A stretch of DNA of 64,000 nucleotides from Meghimatium bilineatum (Eukaryota > Mollusca > Gastropoda > Stylommatophora > Philomycidae), in NCBI GenBank assembly GCA_034231615.1, contig CM067309.1, positions 24,729,965 to 24,793,964 of the forward strand, given 5' to 3'. Position 1 is the stretch's first letter. Every line of letters starts with the position of its first letter. The notes under the pieces are model-generated. The model was not told the DNA's origin and made no database searches. It saw only the letters and a list, made by a program, of their open reading frames with translations. This document shows, one piece after another, positions 24,081-35,420 of this stretch. A program made the translations under genes and the position numbers.

Positions 24081-24234
24081 AACCTGACACCCAGGAACTA
24101 CTACACAATGTGAGTAGAAATAAGATGCTACAGTCAGGGGTTAAACCTGAGACCTTGTGGAGACATGGGAAATAGCTTAATTAACCACTACACATTCAAA
24201 ATTCCCATCAAGGAACCAAGGCCTTAAGAAAATA

Positions 24235-24990
24235 ACATCATGAGTAATAAGGGTAAGAGGCAAATAACATCATGAGTAATTAGAGAAGGTGGTAAATCAT
24301 AAATAATGAGGAAAGGTGTCAAATAACATCATGAGTAATTAGGGAAGGTATTAAGTAACATCATAAATAACTAGGGAAGGAACCAAATAAAATCATGAGT
24401 AACTATGGAAGATGTCATATGACATCATGAGTAATTAGGGAAGGAACCAAATAAAATCATGAGTAACTATGGAAGGTGTCATATGACATCATGAGTAATT
24501 AGGGAAGGAACCAAATAAAATCATGAGTAACTATGGAAGGTGTCATATGACATCATGAATAATTAGGGAAGGAACTAAATAAAATCATGAGTAACTATGG
24601 AAGATGTTATATGACATGAATAATTAGGGAAGGAACCAAATAAAATCATGAGTAACTATGGAAGGTGTCATATGACATCATGAATAATTAGGGAAGGAAC
24701 CAAATAAAATCATCAGTAACTATGGAAGGTGTCATATGACATCATGAATAATTAGGGAAGGAATCAAATAACATCATGAGTAACTATAGAAGGTGTCATA
24801 TAACATCGTGAGTAACTAGGGAAGGAGTCAAACAGCATCATGAGTAATTAGGGAATGAACAAATAACATGAATAATTAGAAAAGGAGCCAAATAACATCA
24901 TGAGTAATTAGGGAAGGAGTCAAATAAAATCATGAATAATTAGAGAAGGAGCCAAATAACATAAGTAATTAAGGAAAGTGTTAAATTTAG
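24235..24990. repeat. 64-bp composite tandem repeat, about 12 copies
   Basis: The unit joins catgagtaattagggaagga, accaaataaaatcatgagta and actatggaaggtgtcatatg acat. Outer copies are shortened to about 32 bp, suggesting that the 64-bp unit came from two diverged 32-bp units. Confidence 0.88.
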
Positions 24991-25014
24991 GCAGTATAGG
25001 GGACATTTAAAACA

Positions 25015-25470
25015 TGAAACTCTTCTTTACTGGTAGAGGTAAATGCAAATAAAGTAAATAGGTTACTAGAAAACTATCAATATAAAATAAGAAAATATAG
25101 AAAATAACAATAAAAAAAAGAACAAATACAATTGTCAACGTGTCAGTCCAATTGGGACCTTTATCAAGACAACAAAAACAGTTAAGAACACAAAACCATA
25201 ACGAATATAAACAAAATGGATTTCTCCCACCAGGAAATCAACACCCAGCAAATTTTCCCGGTGGGAAAAATTCATTTTGTTTATATTCGTTATGGTTTTT
25301 TTGTTCTTAACTGTTTTTGTTGTCTTGATAAAGGACCCAATTGGACCGACACGTTGACAATTGTATTTGTTCTTTTTTTAATTGTTATTTTCTATATTTT
25401 ATTATTTTATATTGATAGTTTTCTAGTAACCTATTTACATTATTTGCATTTACCTCTATTTGTATGGTTA
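25015..25470. mobile_element. Large palindrome, possibly inverted Penelope-like terminal repeats
   Basis: Arms of roughly 190-230 bp (about 25023-25235 and 25262-25460) are near-identical inverted copies around a spacer of about 30 bp containing ctcccaccagg and ttttcccggtggg. Each arm carries ttgataaaggacccaattgg followed by accgacacgttgacaattg, or a close variant. This resembles the degenerate hammerhead-type motif (CTGATGA, stem, GAAAC) reported in terminal repeats of Penelope-like elements. No RT is adjacent; Penelope-like RT scraps occur at 59650-59860. Confidence 0.55.
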
Positions 25471-25749
25471 CTGCGGCACTTCCTTTTTGTCGGACATCCT
25501 CCGATATTTGGGTTATCTTTACTGGTAGTTATGTTTAGTAATACATAATGTGACTAATTAATTTAAAAAAGGAAAGAATCTAAAACACAACAAACTGTTC
25601 AGTCAAAGAATAGTTAAAACTATTGGTTCTCAAACTATTGTCCACAAGGTATCCATAATACTCTCTCAGGTTATCCATGAATTCTACAAGACACTTTATG
25701 TTAATACAAATATAAAAATAGACAAATAGATATAGAAATAGAAAAAGAG
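25471..25749. other. No recognisable feature
   Basis: This is AT-rich spacer. A short gacaaatagatatagaaata run near 25720 is low-complexity. Confidence 0.35.
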
Positions 25750-26170
25750 AAACAAGAATACTTGTCTTGCCTTGTCTTATCCATGTGTGTCACTGGGTGT
25801 CATGGGGAACAGAAGTCTTCTTTCTTTAGCTAACTGTGATACTGCTGCCATAGTGCAGCCTTGGTGTTCTAGTATTTCTATGATGTCAATTTATCCAACT
25901 TCGTCTGGGTTTTCTCCTGTTTCTCCTTTCAGATGAACTTTTATTGAAGGCTATCGATGGAATGTGATCTGGTTCCATTCTGATTAGGTGGTCAAACCTT
26001 TTGATCTTTTGTGCGTCTATGTATTCTTTGAACGATATTGTTTTCATCAGATTTCTTATAGTGTCATTTTTATTCTATCTATTTTTGTTACCAGTGCTGT
26101 TTTCAGGCATTTCATTTCACATACAGCGAGTTTGTATTCTAGTTTCTCTGTCAGGGTTACTAACAAGAAT
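25750..26170 (-). mobile_element. RTE-like C-terminal remnant
   Basis: The minus strand reads KLEYKLAVCEMKCLKTALVT with FDHLIRMEPDHIPSIAF-like and IDIIEILEHQGCTMAAVSQL AKERR pieces. The order (ECMKCL, then a GH.MR-like block, then W.DDI...LA..R) matches the RT C-terminus of RTE-like elements. It is heavily decayed. Confidence 0.5.
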
Positions 26171-26269
26171 ACTGCACATGTTAATTTAGATAATGTTCAC
26201 ACAATTAGCATTAACAAAATAGATAATTATTTCACGAATTTGTATTCAATATCTGGTTATTAAAATCAA

Positions 26270-27420
26270 AGGAACCAGAGAAGCTATACTGAGTATCCGA
26301 TAAGTGATAGATAAATATATAGAAGTCCAAAAAAATATATATATTTGTTTCATAGACTACAGCAAGGCCTTTGACCTAGTCTAACACATAATATTAATCA
26401 AATGTCTTCAAGAAATAGGCATAGATGAAAAAAGACATCAAACTATTAGAAATATATATTGGGAACAAACTGCATCAATAAGGTGTGAAAACAGCTACTC
26501 TCCATACATAGAAATAAGAAGAGGGGTAAGACAAGGATGCATTTTATCACCAAGCCTATTTAATATCTACACAGAGAATATCTTTAAAAATATAGAAGAA
26601 ATGCCAGGACTAAAGATCAATGGGAAAATAATAAACAACATTAGATATGCAGATGAAACTGTTCTTTTGGCGGAAAGTGAACATGAACTACAAAGACTAA
26701 TAGACCAAGTCAATAAATCAAGTAATGAATATGGGCTGGATATAAATATACAAAAAACATGATAATCAGCAAAGACACAGAAGAACAAGAGCTAAACATA
26801 CACATACAGGGAGAGAAACTACAACAAGTAAAACAGTATCAATATCTTGGACACATAGTCACAAATGATGGCAGATGTGAAACAGAAGTTAAAAGGAGAA
26901 TAGGAATGGTTAAAAGTACCTTCAATGACATGAGGAAAGTATTACATCTAAACAAATTACAAACAAGTTAAAGATGAGAATTATAAAATTCTATATCTAT
27001 TCTATATTAATGTATGGCTCAGAAACATGGACACTAAATAAACAATTAGAAGACAGAATTGATGCCTTTGAGATGTGGGTATATAGAAGAAAAGGGAGAA
27101 CATAATGGAAATAGAAGAAAACAAATAAAGAGGTGCTAAAGACACTTAATATGAAGAAAGAACTACTAAGAGAAATAAAGATCAGGCAAATAAAATATTT
27201 TGGTCACATTAAAATACCTTATTGAAGACCTTACTTGAGGGTAACGTCAAAGGGAGGCGAACAATAGGTAGGCAGAGATACAAGTGGGAGAGTAACATCA
27301 CATGATGGACAGGTTACAGTCTAGCAGAATGCACCACCATGACAAGAGAGAGGGTGATCCGTTGCAGCCAATCTTCGTTGTGGAGACGGCACTTAATGAT
27401 GATGATATTAAAATCAACAT
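26270..27420 (+). mobile_element. RTE-like family A, best preserved RT copy
   Basis: The plus strand reads FIDYSKAFDLV near 26345, then VRQGCILSPSLFNIYTENIF near 26525, INNIRYADETVLLAESEHEL near 26635 (catalytic YADE instead of YADD), YQYLGHIVTNDGRCETEVKR near 26840, YGSETWTLNKQLEDRIDAFE near 27010 and KYFGHIK near 27200. Several stops and frameshifts break it. It ends ggcacttaatgatgatgat, the family 3' tail. Confidence 0.87.
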
Positions 27421-27449
27421 TAAATATGAAATATCTGGGAGGATCTGTG

Positions 27450-27920
27450 AAATATGAGAAATATTATGAAGGTCCCATTCAAGGAAAAATATTACAGGAA
27501 ACCCATTCAAGAAAAAATATTTCAGAAGGTGTACTTAATAAATAATATTATAGGAGGTCCACTAAAGAAATAATTTTACAGGAGGTTCAATCAAGAAATA
27601 ATATTACAGGAGGTCCACTAAAGATATAATTTTACAGGAGGTTCAATCAAGAAATAATATTACAAGAGGTCCACTAAAGAAATAATTTTACAGGAGGTTC
27701 AATCAAGAAATAATATTACAAGAGGTCCACTAAAGAAATAATTTTACAGGAGGTTCAATCAAGAAATAATATTACAAGAGGTCCACTAAAGAAATAATTT
27801 TGCAGGAGGTCCACTTAAGAAATGTCATAGTAGGATCACTAAAGAAAATAAAATACAGGAGTCCACTCAAGAAAAAATATTAATGGAGGTTCACTGAAGA
27901 AAAAATATTATGGGCCCACA
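27450..27920. repeat. 60-bp tandem repeat with degenerate flanks
   Basis: The unit joins ggaggtccactaaagaaata, attttacaggaggttcaatc and aagaaataatattacaagag. Four good units lie at 27545-27800, with 30-bp half-units to each side. Confidence 0.85.
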
Positions 27921-28411
27921 AAAGAAGCAAATAACAGTTATTTATGGAAAATATTAGATGCAAAATTTTACTCAAAATAAAAATATTATAGGAGGTTCGC
28001 TAAAAAATATTATTTATAGAGGGTCCACAATAATGAAATGGGTGAAAACCCTTTATTAACAATATAAAAGCACATACATTATTGAAACCTTGTTATCTGT
28101 TTCAATCCGACACGGAAAACATGTTGTGTACTCTTTGTTCTCATGCCAGGTATTGGAGTTTGATTCTATAATCTAGTTTTGGTCATTGAAGTGTTGAAAC
28201 TATGCTATGACTTAATTTGTAAATTGTTCAGTCATAGAATCGTTGAGGCTGACATAACAAATATAGTACTGATTTTATAACGATGCCCTAGACATAATGG
28301 TAACAATTATAAACAAATAACTCCACCACACCAGAATAAAAAAAGTCCAATATACAAATATAACACAAAAGTCTCAAAACTAATGAAATATGAACATGAA
28401 ATGGAAATTAC

Positions 28412-28468
28412 CTTGAAGTTCATCATAAATTTTATTGATATTCGTCGGATGCTATGATAGTACTCATC
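28412..28468 (-). CDS. PHKG: PHKG probable penultimate exon (19 codons)
   Basis: This is a candidate exon placed by splice sites and phase. The acceptor is ttattctgaag before GATGAG and the donor is AAG followed by GTAATT. It is open in phase 0 and joins in phase to exons on both sides. It reads DEYYHSIRRIS then IKFMMNFK. In mammalian PHKG the segment between HPFF and the C-terminal domain is about 18 residues ending in a basic KFK, which fits the length and the final NFK here. Sequence similarity is weak, so this is less certain than the kinase exons. A short run on the same strand continues open past the acceptor, so the exact 5' edge depends on the splice site. Confidence 0.6.
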
Positions 28469-28549
28469 CTTCAGAATAAGCAATTCACATGTTCATTAAC
28501 ATCCTTGGTAATGTTAATGGCACTACACATATTTATTTCATCATCTATC

Positions 28550-28700
28550 AATTTTTCATCTCCACCACCATTATCATCATCACAATTATCCTTATTATTA
28601 CCGTCATCATCACAATTATAATAATTGTAATTGGCATCATCAACATCATTATCACCAATATTATCTTCATCATCATTAATATTATCACCACCATCATTTT
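28550..28700. repeat. ATC/ATT-rich low-complexity tract
   Basis: Imperfect runs of catcatcatcacaattat dominate. Acidic or Ile-rich frames in it reflect the triplet composition. Confidence 0.75.
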
Positions 28701-28704
28701 CTTC

Positions 28705-28880
28705 TCCGTTCATTCTCAAATTCCAGATGGATCTGTCTTGGAGCATGACAATACTAGATATCCAGCAGGAGGTAGTTCAGAGAATGGAAATGCAGTGTGT
28801 CTCTGTTGTATTTGCACTAATGGCCCAACACATTTATCTTCAGCAGACAATCATGCAATATCATAGTCATCTCACTTATC
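28705..28880 (+). repeat. SINE-B copy
   Basis: The blocks cgttcattctcaaattccag, aatactagatatccagcagg, agagaatggaaatgcagtgt and tttgcactaatggcccaaca occur in the same order in 35230-35420 and 49895-50180, and reversed in 41270-41400 and 59935-60110. The family is about 170 bp. Confidence 0.75.
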
Positions 28881-28884
28881 ATTG

Positions 28885-29395
28885 AACTCCTACGTGCTCT
28901 GTATTAAAACCCAGGAGCTCTCAATACAACCACTGAAGTGTTGAAGTGTGTGTTGAAACCCAGGAGCTCTCAAAACAACCACTGAAGTGTTGAAGTGTGT
29001 GTTGAAACTCAGGAGCTCTCAATACAACCACTGAAGTGTTGAAGTGTGTGTTGAAACTCAGGAGCTCTCAATACAACCACTGAAGTGTTGAAGTGTGTGT
29101 TGAAACTCAGGAGCTCTCAATACAACCACTGAAGTGTTGAAGTGTGTGTTGAAACCCAGGAGCTCTCAATACAACCACTGAAGTGTTGAAGTGTGTGTTG
29201 AAACCCAGGAGCTCTCAATACAACCACTGAAGTGTTGAAGTGTGTGTTGAAACCCAGGAGCTCTCAATACAACCACTGAAGTGTTGAAGTGTGTGTTGAA
29301 ACCCAGGAACTCTCAATACAACCACTGAAGTGTTGAAGTGTGTGTTGAAACTCAGGAGCTCTCAATACAACCACTGAAGTGTTGAAGTGTGTGCA
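28885..29395. repeat. 49-bp tandem repeat, about ten copies
   Basis: The unit holds ggagctctcaatacaaccac, tgaagtgttgaagtgtgtgt and tgaaaccca. Copies are more than 95% alike by eye. Confidence 0.92.
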
Positions 29396-29477
29396 TGCTG
29401 AATATCAGAAGACATGACAGCCCAGAGAGACCTGTGATTGGGAGGGGGAGGGTGATGACAGGGCAAATTGTACAGGA

Positions 29478-29605
29478 AATATGAAATCATGGACCACCAA
29501 GAATATGAGATCATGGACCACCAAGAATATGATATCATGGACCACCAAGAATATGAGATCATGGACCACCAAGAATATGAGATCATGGACCACCAAGAAT
29601 ATGGT
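29478..29605. repeat. 24-bp tandem repeat, about five copies
   Basis: The unit is atcatggaccaccaagaata plus tgag. It lies between the 49-bp and the 28-bp arrays. Confidence 0.9.
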
Positions 29606-29639
29606 ACTACTACTCATACATCTAGATATATGTGTGGGA

Positions 29640-31980
29640 ACATATAACGTGTGTGAAGATATGTTGAAATGTGTGAAAGCATGCACGTGTGGAAATGTAT
29701 GTGAAAACATTGTTTGTGTGGAAATGTATGTGAAAGCATTGTTTGTGTGGAAATGTATGTGACAGCATGCTGGTGTGGAAATGTATGTGAAAGCATTGTT
29801 TGTGTGGAAATGTATGTGACAGCATGCTGGTGTGGAAATGTATGTGACAGCATGCTGGTGTGGAAATGTATGTGACAGCAAGTTTGTGTGGAAATGTATG
29901 TGACAGCATGTTGGTGTGGAAATGTATGTGACAGCATGCTTGTTTGGAAATGTATGTGAAAGCATGCTGGTGTGAAAATGTATGTGAAAGCATGTTTGTG
30001 TGGAAATGTATGTGACAGCATGCTGGTGTGGAAATGTATGTGAAAGCATGCTGGTGTGAAAATGTATGTGAAAGCATGTTTGTGTGGAAATGTATGTGAC
30101 AGCATGCTGGTGTGGAAATGTATGTGACAGCATGTTTGTGTGGAAATGTATGTGAAAGCATGCTTATGTGACAGCATGCTTGTTTGGAAATGTATGTGAA
30201 AGCATTGTTTGTGTGGAAATGTATGTGAAAGCATTGTTTGTGTGGAAATGTATGTGACAGCATGCTGGTGTGGAAATGTATGTGAAAGCATTGTTTGTGT
30301 GGAAATGTAAGTGAAAGCATGCTTATGTGACAGCATGCTTGTTTGGAAATGTATGTGAAAGCATTGTTTGTGTGGAAATGTATGTGACAGCATGTTGGTG
30401 TGGAAATGTATGTGAAAGCATTGTTTGTATGGAAATGTATGTGACAGCATGTTGGTGTGGAAATGTATGTGACAGCATTGTTTGTGTGGAAATGTATGTG
30501 AAAGCATGCTTATGTGACAGCATGCTTGTTTGGAAATGTATGTGAAAGCATTGTTTGTGTGGAAATGTATGTGACAGCATTGTTTGTGTGGAAATGTATG
30601 TGTAAGCATGCTTATGTGACAGCATGCTTGTTTGGAAATGTATGTGAAAGCATTGTTTGTGTGGAAATGTATGTGAAAGCATTGTTTGTGTGGAAATGTA
30701 TGTGAAAGCATTGTTTGTGTGGAAATGTATGTGACAGCATGCTGGTGTGGAAATGTATGTGACAGAATGCTGGTGTGGAAATGTATGTGACAGCATGTTT
30801 GTGTGGAAATGTATGTGAAAGCATTGTTTGTGTGGAAATGTATGTGACAGCATGCTGGTGTGGAAATGTATGTGAAAGTATGCTTGTTTGGACATGTATG
30901 TGACAGCATGCTGGTGTGGAAATGTATGTGAAAGTATGCTTGTTTGGAAATGTATGTGACAGCATGCTGGTGTGGAAATGTATGTGAAAGCATGCTTGTG
31001 TGGAAATGTATGTGAAAGCATGCTTGTGTGGAAATGTATGTGAAAGCTTTCTGGTGTGGAAATGTATGTGAAAACATGCTGGTGTGGAAATGTATGTGAC
31101 AGCATGCTGATGTGGAAATGTATGTGAAAGAATGTTTGTGTGGAAATGTATGTGACAGCATGTTTGTGTGGAAATGTATGTGAAAGCTTGCTGGTGTGGA
31201 AATGTATGTGAAAACATGCTGGTGTGGAAATGTATGTGACAGCATGCTGGTGTGGAAATGTATGTGACAGCATGCTGGTGTGGAAATGTATGTGAAAGCA
31301 TGTTTGTGTGGAAATGTATGTGAAAGCATGTTTGTGTGGAAATGTATGTGAAAACATGCTGGTGTGGAAATGTATGTGACAGCATGCTGGTGTGGAAATG
31401 TATGTGAAAACATGCTGGTGTGGAAATGTATGTGACAGCATGCTGGTGTGGAAATGTATGTGACAGCATGTTTGTGTGGAAATGTATGTGAAAGCTTGCT
31501 GGTGTGGAAATGTATGTGAAAACATGCTGGTGTGGAAATGTATGTGACAGCATGCTGGTGTGGAAATGTATGTGAAAGCATGTTTGTGTGGAAATGTATG
31601 TGACAGCATGTTTGTGTGGATATGTATGTGAAAGTATTGTTTGTGTGGAAATGTATGTGACATCATGCTGGTGTGGAAATGTATGTGAAAGCATGCTTGT
31701 GTGGAAATGTATGTGAAAGCATGTTTGTGTGGAAATGTATGTGACAGCATGATGGTGTGGAAATGTATGTGAAAGCATGCTTGTGTGGAAATGTATGTGA
31801 CAGCATGCTTGTATGGAAATGTATGTGAAAGCATGTTTGTGTGGAAATGTATGTGACAGCATGTTTGTGTGGAAATGTATGTGAAAGCATGCTTGTGTGG
31901 AAATGTATGTGAAAGCATGCTGGTGTGGAAATGTATGTGAAAGCATGCTTGTGTGGAAATGTATGTGAAAGCAAGCTTGT
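29640..31980. repeat. 28-bp satellite, about 83 copies
   Basis: The unit is tgtggaaatgtatgtgaaag plus catgctgg, with gaaagcatg/gacagcatg and tgctggtg/tgtttgtg variants. Units are mixed in no simple order, except a repeated block aagcatgcttatgtgacagc in the left third. The 28-bp period is not a multiple of three, so three units make an 84-bp frame that stays open on the minus strand for up to 655 codons; this comes from the repeat. Confidence 0.95.
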
Positions 31981-32029
31981 GCTGGACAATTGTGACATCA
32001 TTGCTACTTTATCATTTTTTATATACAAC

Positions 32030-32425
32030 GCTGCCCTCTAGTGCATTGCTTTCTCCAGATTCAATGTGTACTCTCCGTATCATAGCGTGATCTACCAATT
32101 TCAGGACATCAACATTGGCCGCCTCTCCAATGTTTCGGCTGACTGAGCCACAATGCATAGATGCCTTGCATGACTGTGTGACAACAGTACTGCTTGATGT
32201 ATTGGCACAGAGGTGTCGGAGATTTTGCTTGTCACTTTGCAGGCGGTTCTCATTCCATCTACAGCCTCCACATCCATGGACACAATCTATAAAGTGATAG
32301 CCAGGAACACAGCACAAGCAGCTGCATTTCTGATTCCAGAGTGCACCACGAGGAGGTACTTTTAGGATCTTGGTTATCTGCTAATACTGGTTCTTCATGA
32401 GAGCAATGCAGGGCCCTTTGCATCT
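32030..32425 (-). repeat. Dispersed unclassified block X, copy 1
   Basis: It aligns over about 390 bp with 45148-45522: both begin gctgccctcta and share cctccaatgtttc, ctcattccatctacag, agtgcaccacgag-type and cttggttatc words. On the minus strand both keep related residues (VDGMR.AC, IS.TS, SRNIG.A.NV.V). No domain is recognised. It lies 77 bp downstream of a PHKG exon, inside the intron. Confidence 0.6.
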
Positions 32426-32501
32426 GGCAAGTGTGTACAAGCATGCATATGTGAGCAGCAATTTGTCTATATAGAACTGTTACAAAGATCGATGGACATA
32501 C

Positions 32502-32582
32502 CTCAGTCTGAATGAATGGATGGTTCAAGGCTTCTTTTGCAGTGAGTCTTTCTTTAGGATTGACTAACAATAATTTCTTGAT
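32502..32582 (-). CDS. PHKG: PHKG exon: end of kinase domain (subdomain XI)
   Basis: The 27-codon exon is bounded by ctcctgcag and GTATGT, phase 0 on both sides. It reads IKKLLLVNPKERLT then AKEALNHPFIQTE. The conserved arginine of kinase subdomain XI is in KERLT and the HPF that closes the kinase fold follows. PHKG proteins have the equivalent LVVDP..R.T..E.L.HPFF. It joins the 38444-38321 exon to give KHM-IKKLL without a frame change. It lies between an unclassified dispersed block (32030-32425) and a 32-bp repeat array. Confidence 0.93.
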
Positions 32583-32639
32583 CTGCAGGAGATGCAATCA
32601 GTGGGTTAGGCTGTGGCTATACACAGTTCCTTGGTGGTT

Positions 32640-32985
32640 ACTTTCTACAGCAGTAAAGTTCATCTAAAGGGTTACTATCCATTTGGTTACTTTATACAGT
32701 GAAATTCATCTAAATGGTTACTTTCTACAACAGTAAAGTTTGTATAAATGGTTACTTTCTACAACAGTAAAGTTTATATAAATGGTTACTTTTTACAACA
32801 GTAAAGTTTGTATAAATGGTTACTTTCTACAACAGTAAAGTTTGTATAAATGGTTACTTTCTACAACAGTAAAGTTTGTATAAATGGTTACTCTCTACAA
32901 CAGTAAAGTTTTATAAATGGTTAATTTCAACAACAGTAAAGTTTGTATAAATGGTTACTTTCTACAACAGTAAAATTTGTTGGTG
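32640..32985. repeat. 32-bp tandem repeat, about ten copies
   Basis: The unit is ctacaacagtaaagtttgta plus taaatggttact. The first units are longer and diverged. Confidence 0.9.
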
Positions 32986-33122
32986 ACTACCGGGGGGTGA
33001 AGTTAATCATGGACACATATTCTGTATAGGATATTATCTTCCATCAATAAATGAATGTTTACTTCTGACATGTTCATTTAATGAATGTTTACTTCTGACA
33101 TGTTCAATCATATTATCAGTTT

Positions 33123-34859
33123 CTTCTTCTGCGTTCAGCATCTGTGGTCATGCTATACCGTCAGGCCTGTTGTCAAGACGAAGTCCACTGTCTTCTCCAG
33201 GTCAGAGCGGTTGCCCCATAGCTTTTGCCTCAAGTCTGTATCCTCTGGCCAGGTCTGCTGTCTTTGCTCTTTGTATGTTGGGCAGTCCTGAAATATGTGT
33301 TCTGGGGTCTGGGTTCCGGATCCACATGGACATTCATCTGTGTATGAGATCCTTAATCGATAAAGGTGACCCAACAGTCTGCAGTGGCCTGTTCTAAGGC
33401 GAAATATTGTGGTCTGTTGATATCTTTGGAGGAGATGTATTGCATCATGTTCGTCTTCCCCTTTCATTTGTTTTTTCCGCTTTGCTGTGTATGTGTTGCG
33501 GATTATTGTTTTTGCTTCTCCGTAAGACAGTGGGTGTCTGTGTTGCTTCATTTCGCTTCCTGCCTTTGACAGAGCATCCGCTTTCTCATTTCCCATGATT
33601 TCACAGTGTGATGGTATCCACTGAAGGGCAATAGCTGTTGATTTTTGGATCTGTCTTAGCTCATGTCTGATGTTGTGCAGAAGGTTTTTGTTTCTGTTGC
33701 TCTGGATTGATTCCAGTAGGGATCTGCAATCTGTGAATATGGCCATCTTCTTTGGTCTTGGCAATCCTGGTTCGGTGAAGGCTTTCAGTGCTTAATGGAG
33801 TGCAACTGCTTCTACTCTAAAATTAGAGGAGTATTTCCTGGTTGGAAAAGCTTTTGATATTGTCTTCCCATCTTTGAGTCTTATAAAAATTCCACCTCCT
33901 CCATTCCTTACTGCTCCTTCTGCCGATCCATCTGTGTAGATATGTGTCCATTCCTTGGGATTGTATTTTATTTCTATCATCTCCAGTGTCAATGCTTTTA
34001 GTTGAGGTGGAGTTTGGTATTCCTTATTAATTATTCCAGGAACCTGTGTTATTATGGAGACATTCTGGAGACTATTGCCTGGCTTTTCAAAGTCCGTTAG
34101 TGTTTCAATTTCATTTGGGAGGTTTGTGAGGATTTCTTTTTGTTGTTCATGGAGATCTTTAGAGATGTGACAGAAGCTAGTTCTCTTCAACCTGCTTGTG
34201 GTTGATCTAGAAATTTGCGCATACATCGGATGGTTTGGCATGCGCTTAATTTTTTCCCTTTGAACAAGCACTCTTTCTTCTCTTCTGTCATCCAGTGGGC
34301 GGATGTTTACATGTTTTTCCATTGCATGGATTGGAGTGGTTTTTATCCCTCCTGAGATAAGTCTAAGTCCTGCTTTTTGTACTTTAGATAGGCGATCAGT
34401 ATTTGATTTTGATGCTGATGCCCAAGCTGTCATTCCATATTCTACTACAGGTCTGACTGTACCCATGTAGAGTTTTCAGAGAATATTTCCATTTGCTCCC
34501 CAGCTTGTGCCTGCAAGTTTCTTCATCAAGGATAGCCTCCTGGTTGCTTTTTGCTCAGTGGTTATTAGGTGTGGTTTCCAGGTGAATCGCTTGTCTAGTG
34601 TGACCCCTAGATATGTAGGGTTCTCCACATGTGCTAGCTCACTTCCATTTATTTTAAGATTTGCTTTTTCTTGGTGGTTTGAAAGTGAGAAGATGGTTGT
34701 CACAGTTTTGGAGAGGTTGATCTGGACTCCCCAGTCAAATGCCCATTCACTTAGGGTGTCAAGTGCGGTCTGCATTCTGTTTTTTGCAGTGGATAGGTTA
34801 CATGCCGCACTCCAGGCAGCAAAGTCATCTGCATGAAGGGACTTTGAAATATGATGTGA
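33123..34859 (-). mobile_element. I/jockey-like retrotransposon, 5'-truncated, RT end plus RNase H
   Basis: Three minus-strand open segments (34862-34476, 34466-33792, 33764-33153), each ending at a stop codon, make one RT C-terminus and RNase H. Readable are SLHADDFAAWSAAC (the catalytic HADD), YLGVTLDKRFTWKPH, RPVVEYGMTAWA, IYTDGSAEGAVRNGGGG, IFTDCRSLLESI, WIPSHCEIMGNEKADALSKA and a CPCG...H...C knuckle. It is related to family 1 but clearly another lineage. CATATTATCAGTTT is duplicated at 33109-33122 and 34860-34873 (14 bp). The 3' end again has a short GAAGAA tail. Stops and at least one break make it dead. Confidence 0.88.
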
Positions 34860-34877
34860 CATATTATCAGTTTAATA

Positions 34878-35191
34878 GGTACAATACAAGAATCAGTGGA
34901 CAGGTTTCTATGGAACAAATAGCTAACATAATTAAACGGAACGAAAGTCCGATAAAGACACATATACCGACGCATCCAATATTCGACACATTGCGCGATG
35001 AAAGCCCCTGACCACTCAACATGCGTGCTGTACACTGAGTGGGAGGTGGGTGGCAAGTTCATTGCGCGCAAATAGCTAGATCAGTATTTTAAGTTATAAC
35101 TTTTTAAGTTTCCGAGATAGTGCAATAGCATATGAAATTAAAAAGTTAGTATGTTGTCATGTGATTTATCCACTGATTCTTGTATTGTACC
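34878..35191. mobile_element. MITE with perfect inverted termini and 8-bp target duplication
   Basis: The 314-bp element begins GGTACAATACAAGAATCAGT and ends with the exact reverse complement. GTTTAATA flanks it on both sides (34870-34877, 35192-35199). An 8-bp duplication fits hAT or Merlin-like transposases; the GG terminus is unlike the usual hAT CAG. It encodes no transposase. It abuts the retrotransposon at 33123-34859. Confidence 0.85.
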
Positions 35192-35229
35192 GTTTAATAT
35201 GACCAGCACAAATTCTTTTTGCTTTTATT

Positions 35230-35420
35230 TTTGTCAGCGTTCATTCTCAAACTCCCACATGATCTCTCTTGTACAAGGAAAATGGTCCTACTAAATTTCC
35301 AGCAGAATATAGTTTGGAAAACAGGGATGTTTGTGTCATGGTACTATTTGTGCCAATGGCTTGACACATCCAACTTCGATGATGTTTTACCAATTACACT
35401 GAATGTTGAGAATCCATAGG
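35230..35420 (+). repeat. SINE-B copy
   Basis: The blocks gcgttcattctcaaactccc, ctactaaatttccagcagaa and tttgtgccaatggcttgaca are in family order. It ends near aatccataggcatatc. Confidence 0.75.

Noticed and set aside
28471-28746. Acidic Asp/Asn-rich protein
   Set aside because: It is the translation of an ATC/ATT triplet-rich tract.
29614-31946. Long minus-strand frames with His/Thr-rich repeats
   Set aside because: They are produced by a 28-bp satellite without stop codons; all three frames are open and there is no start context, domain or splice logic.
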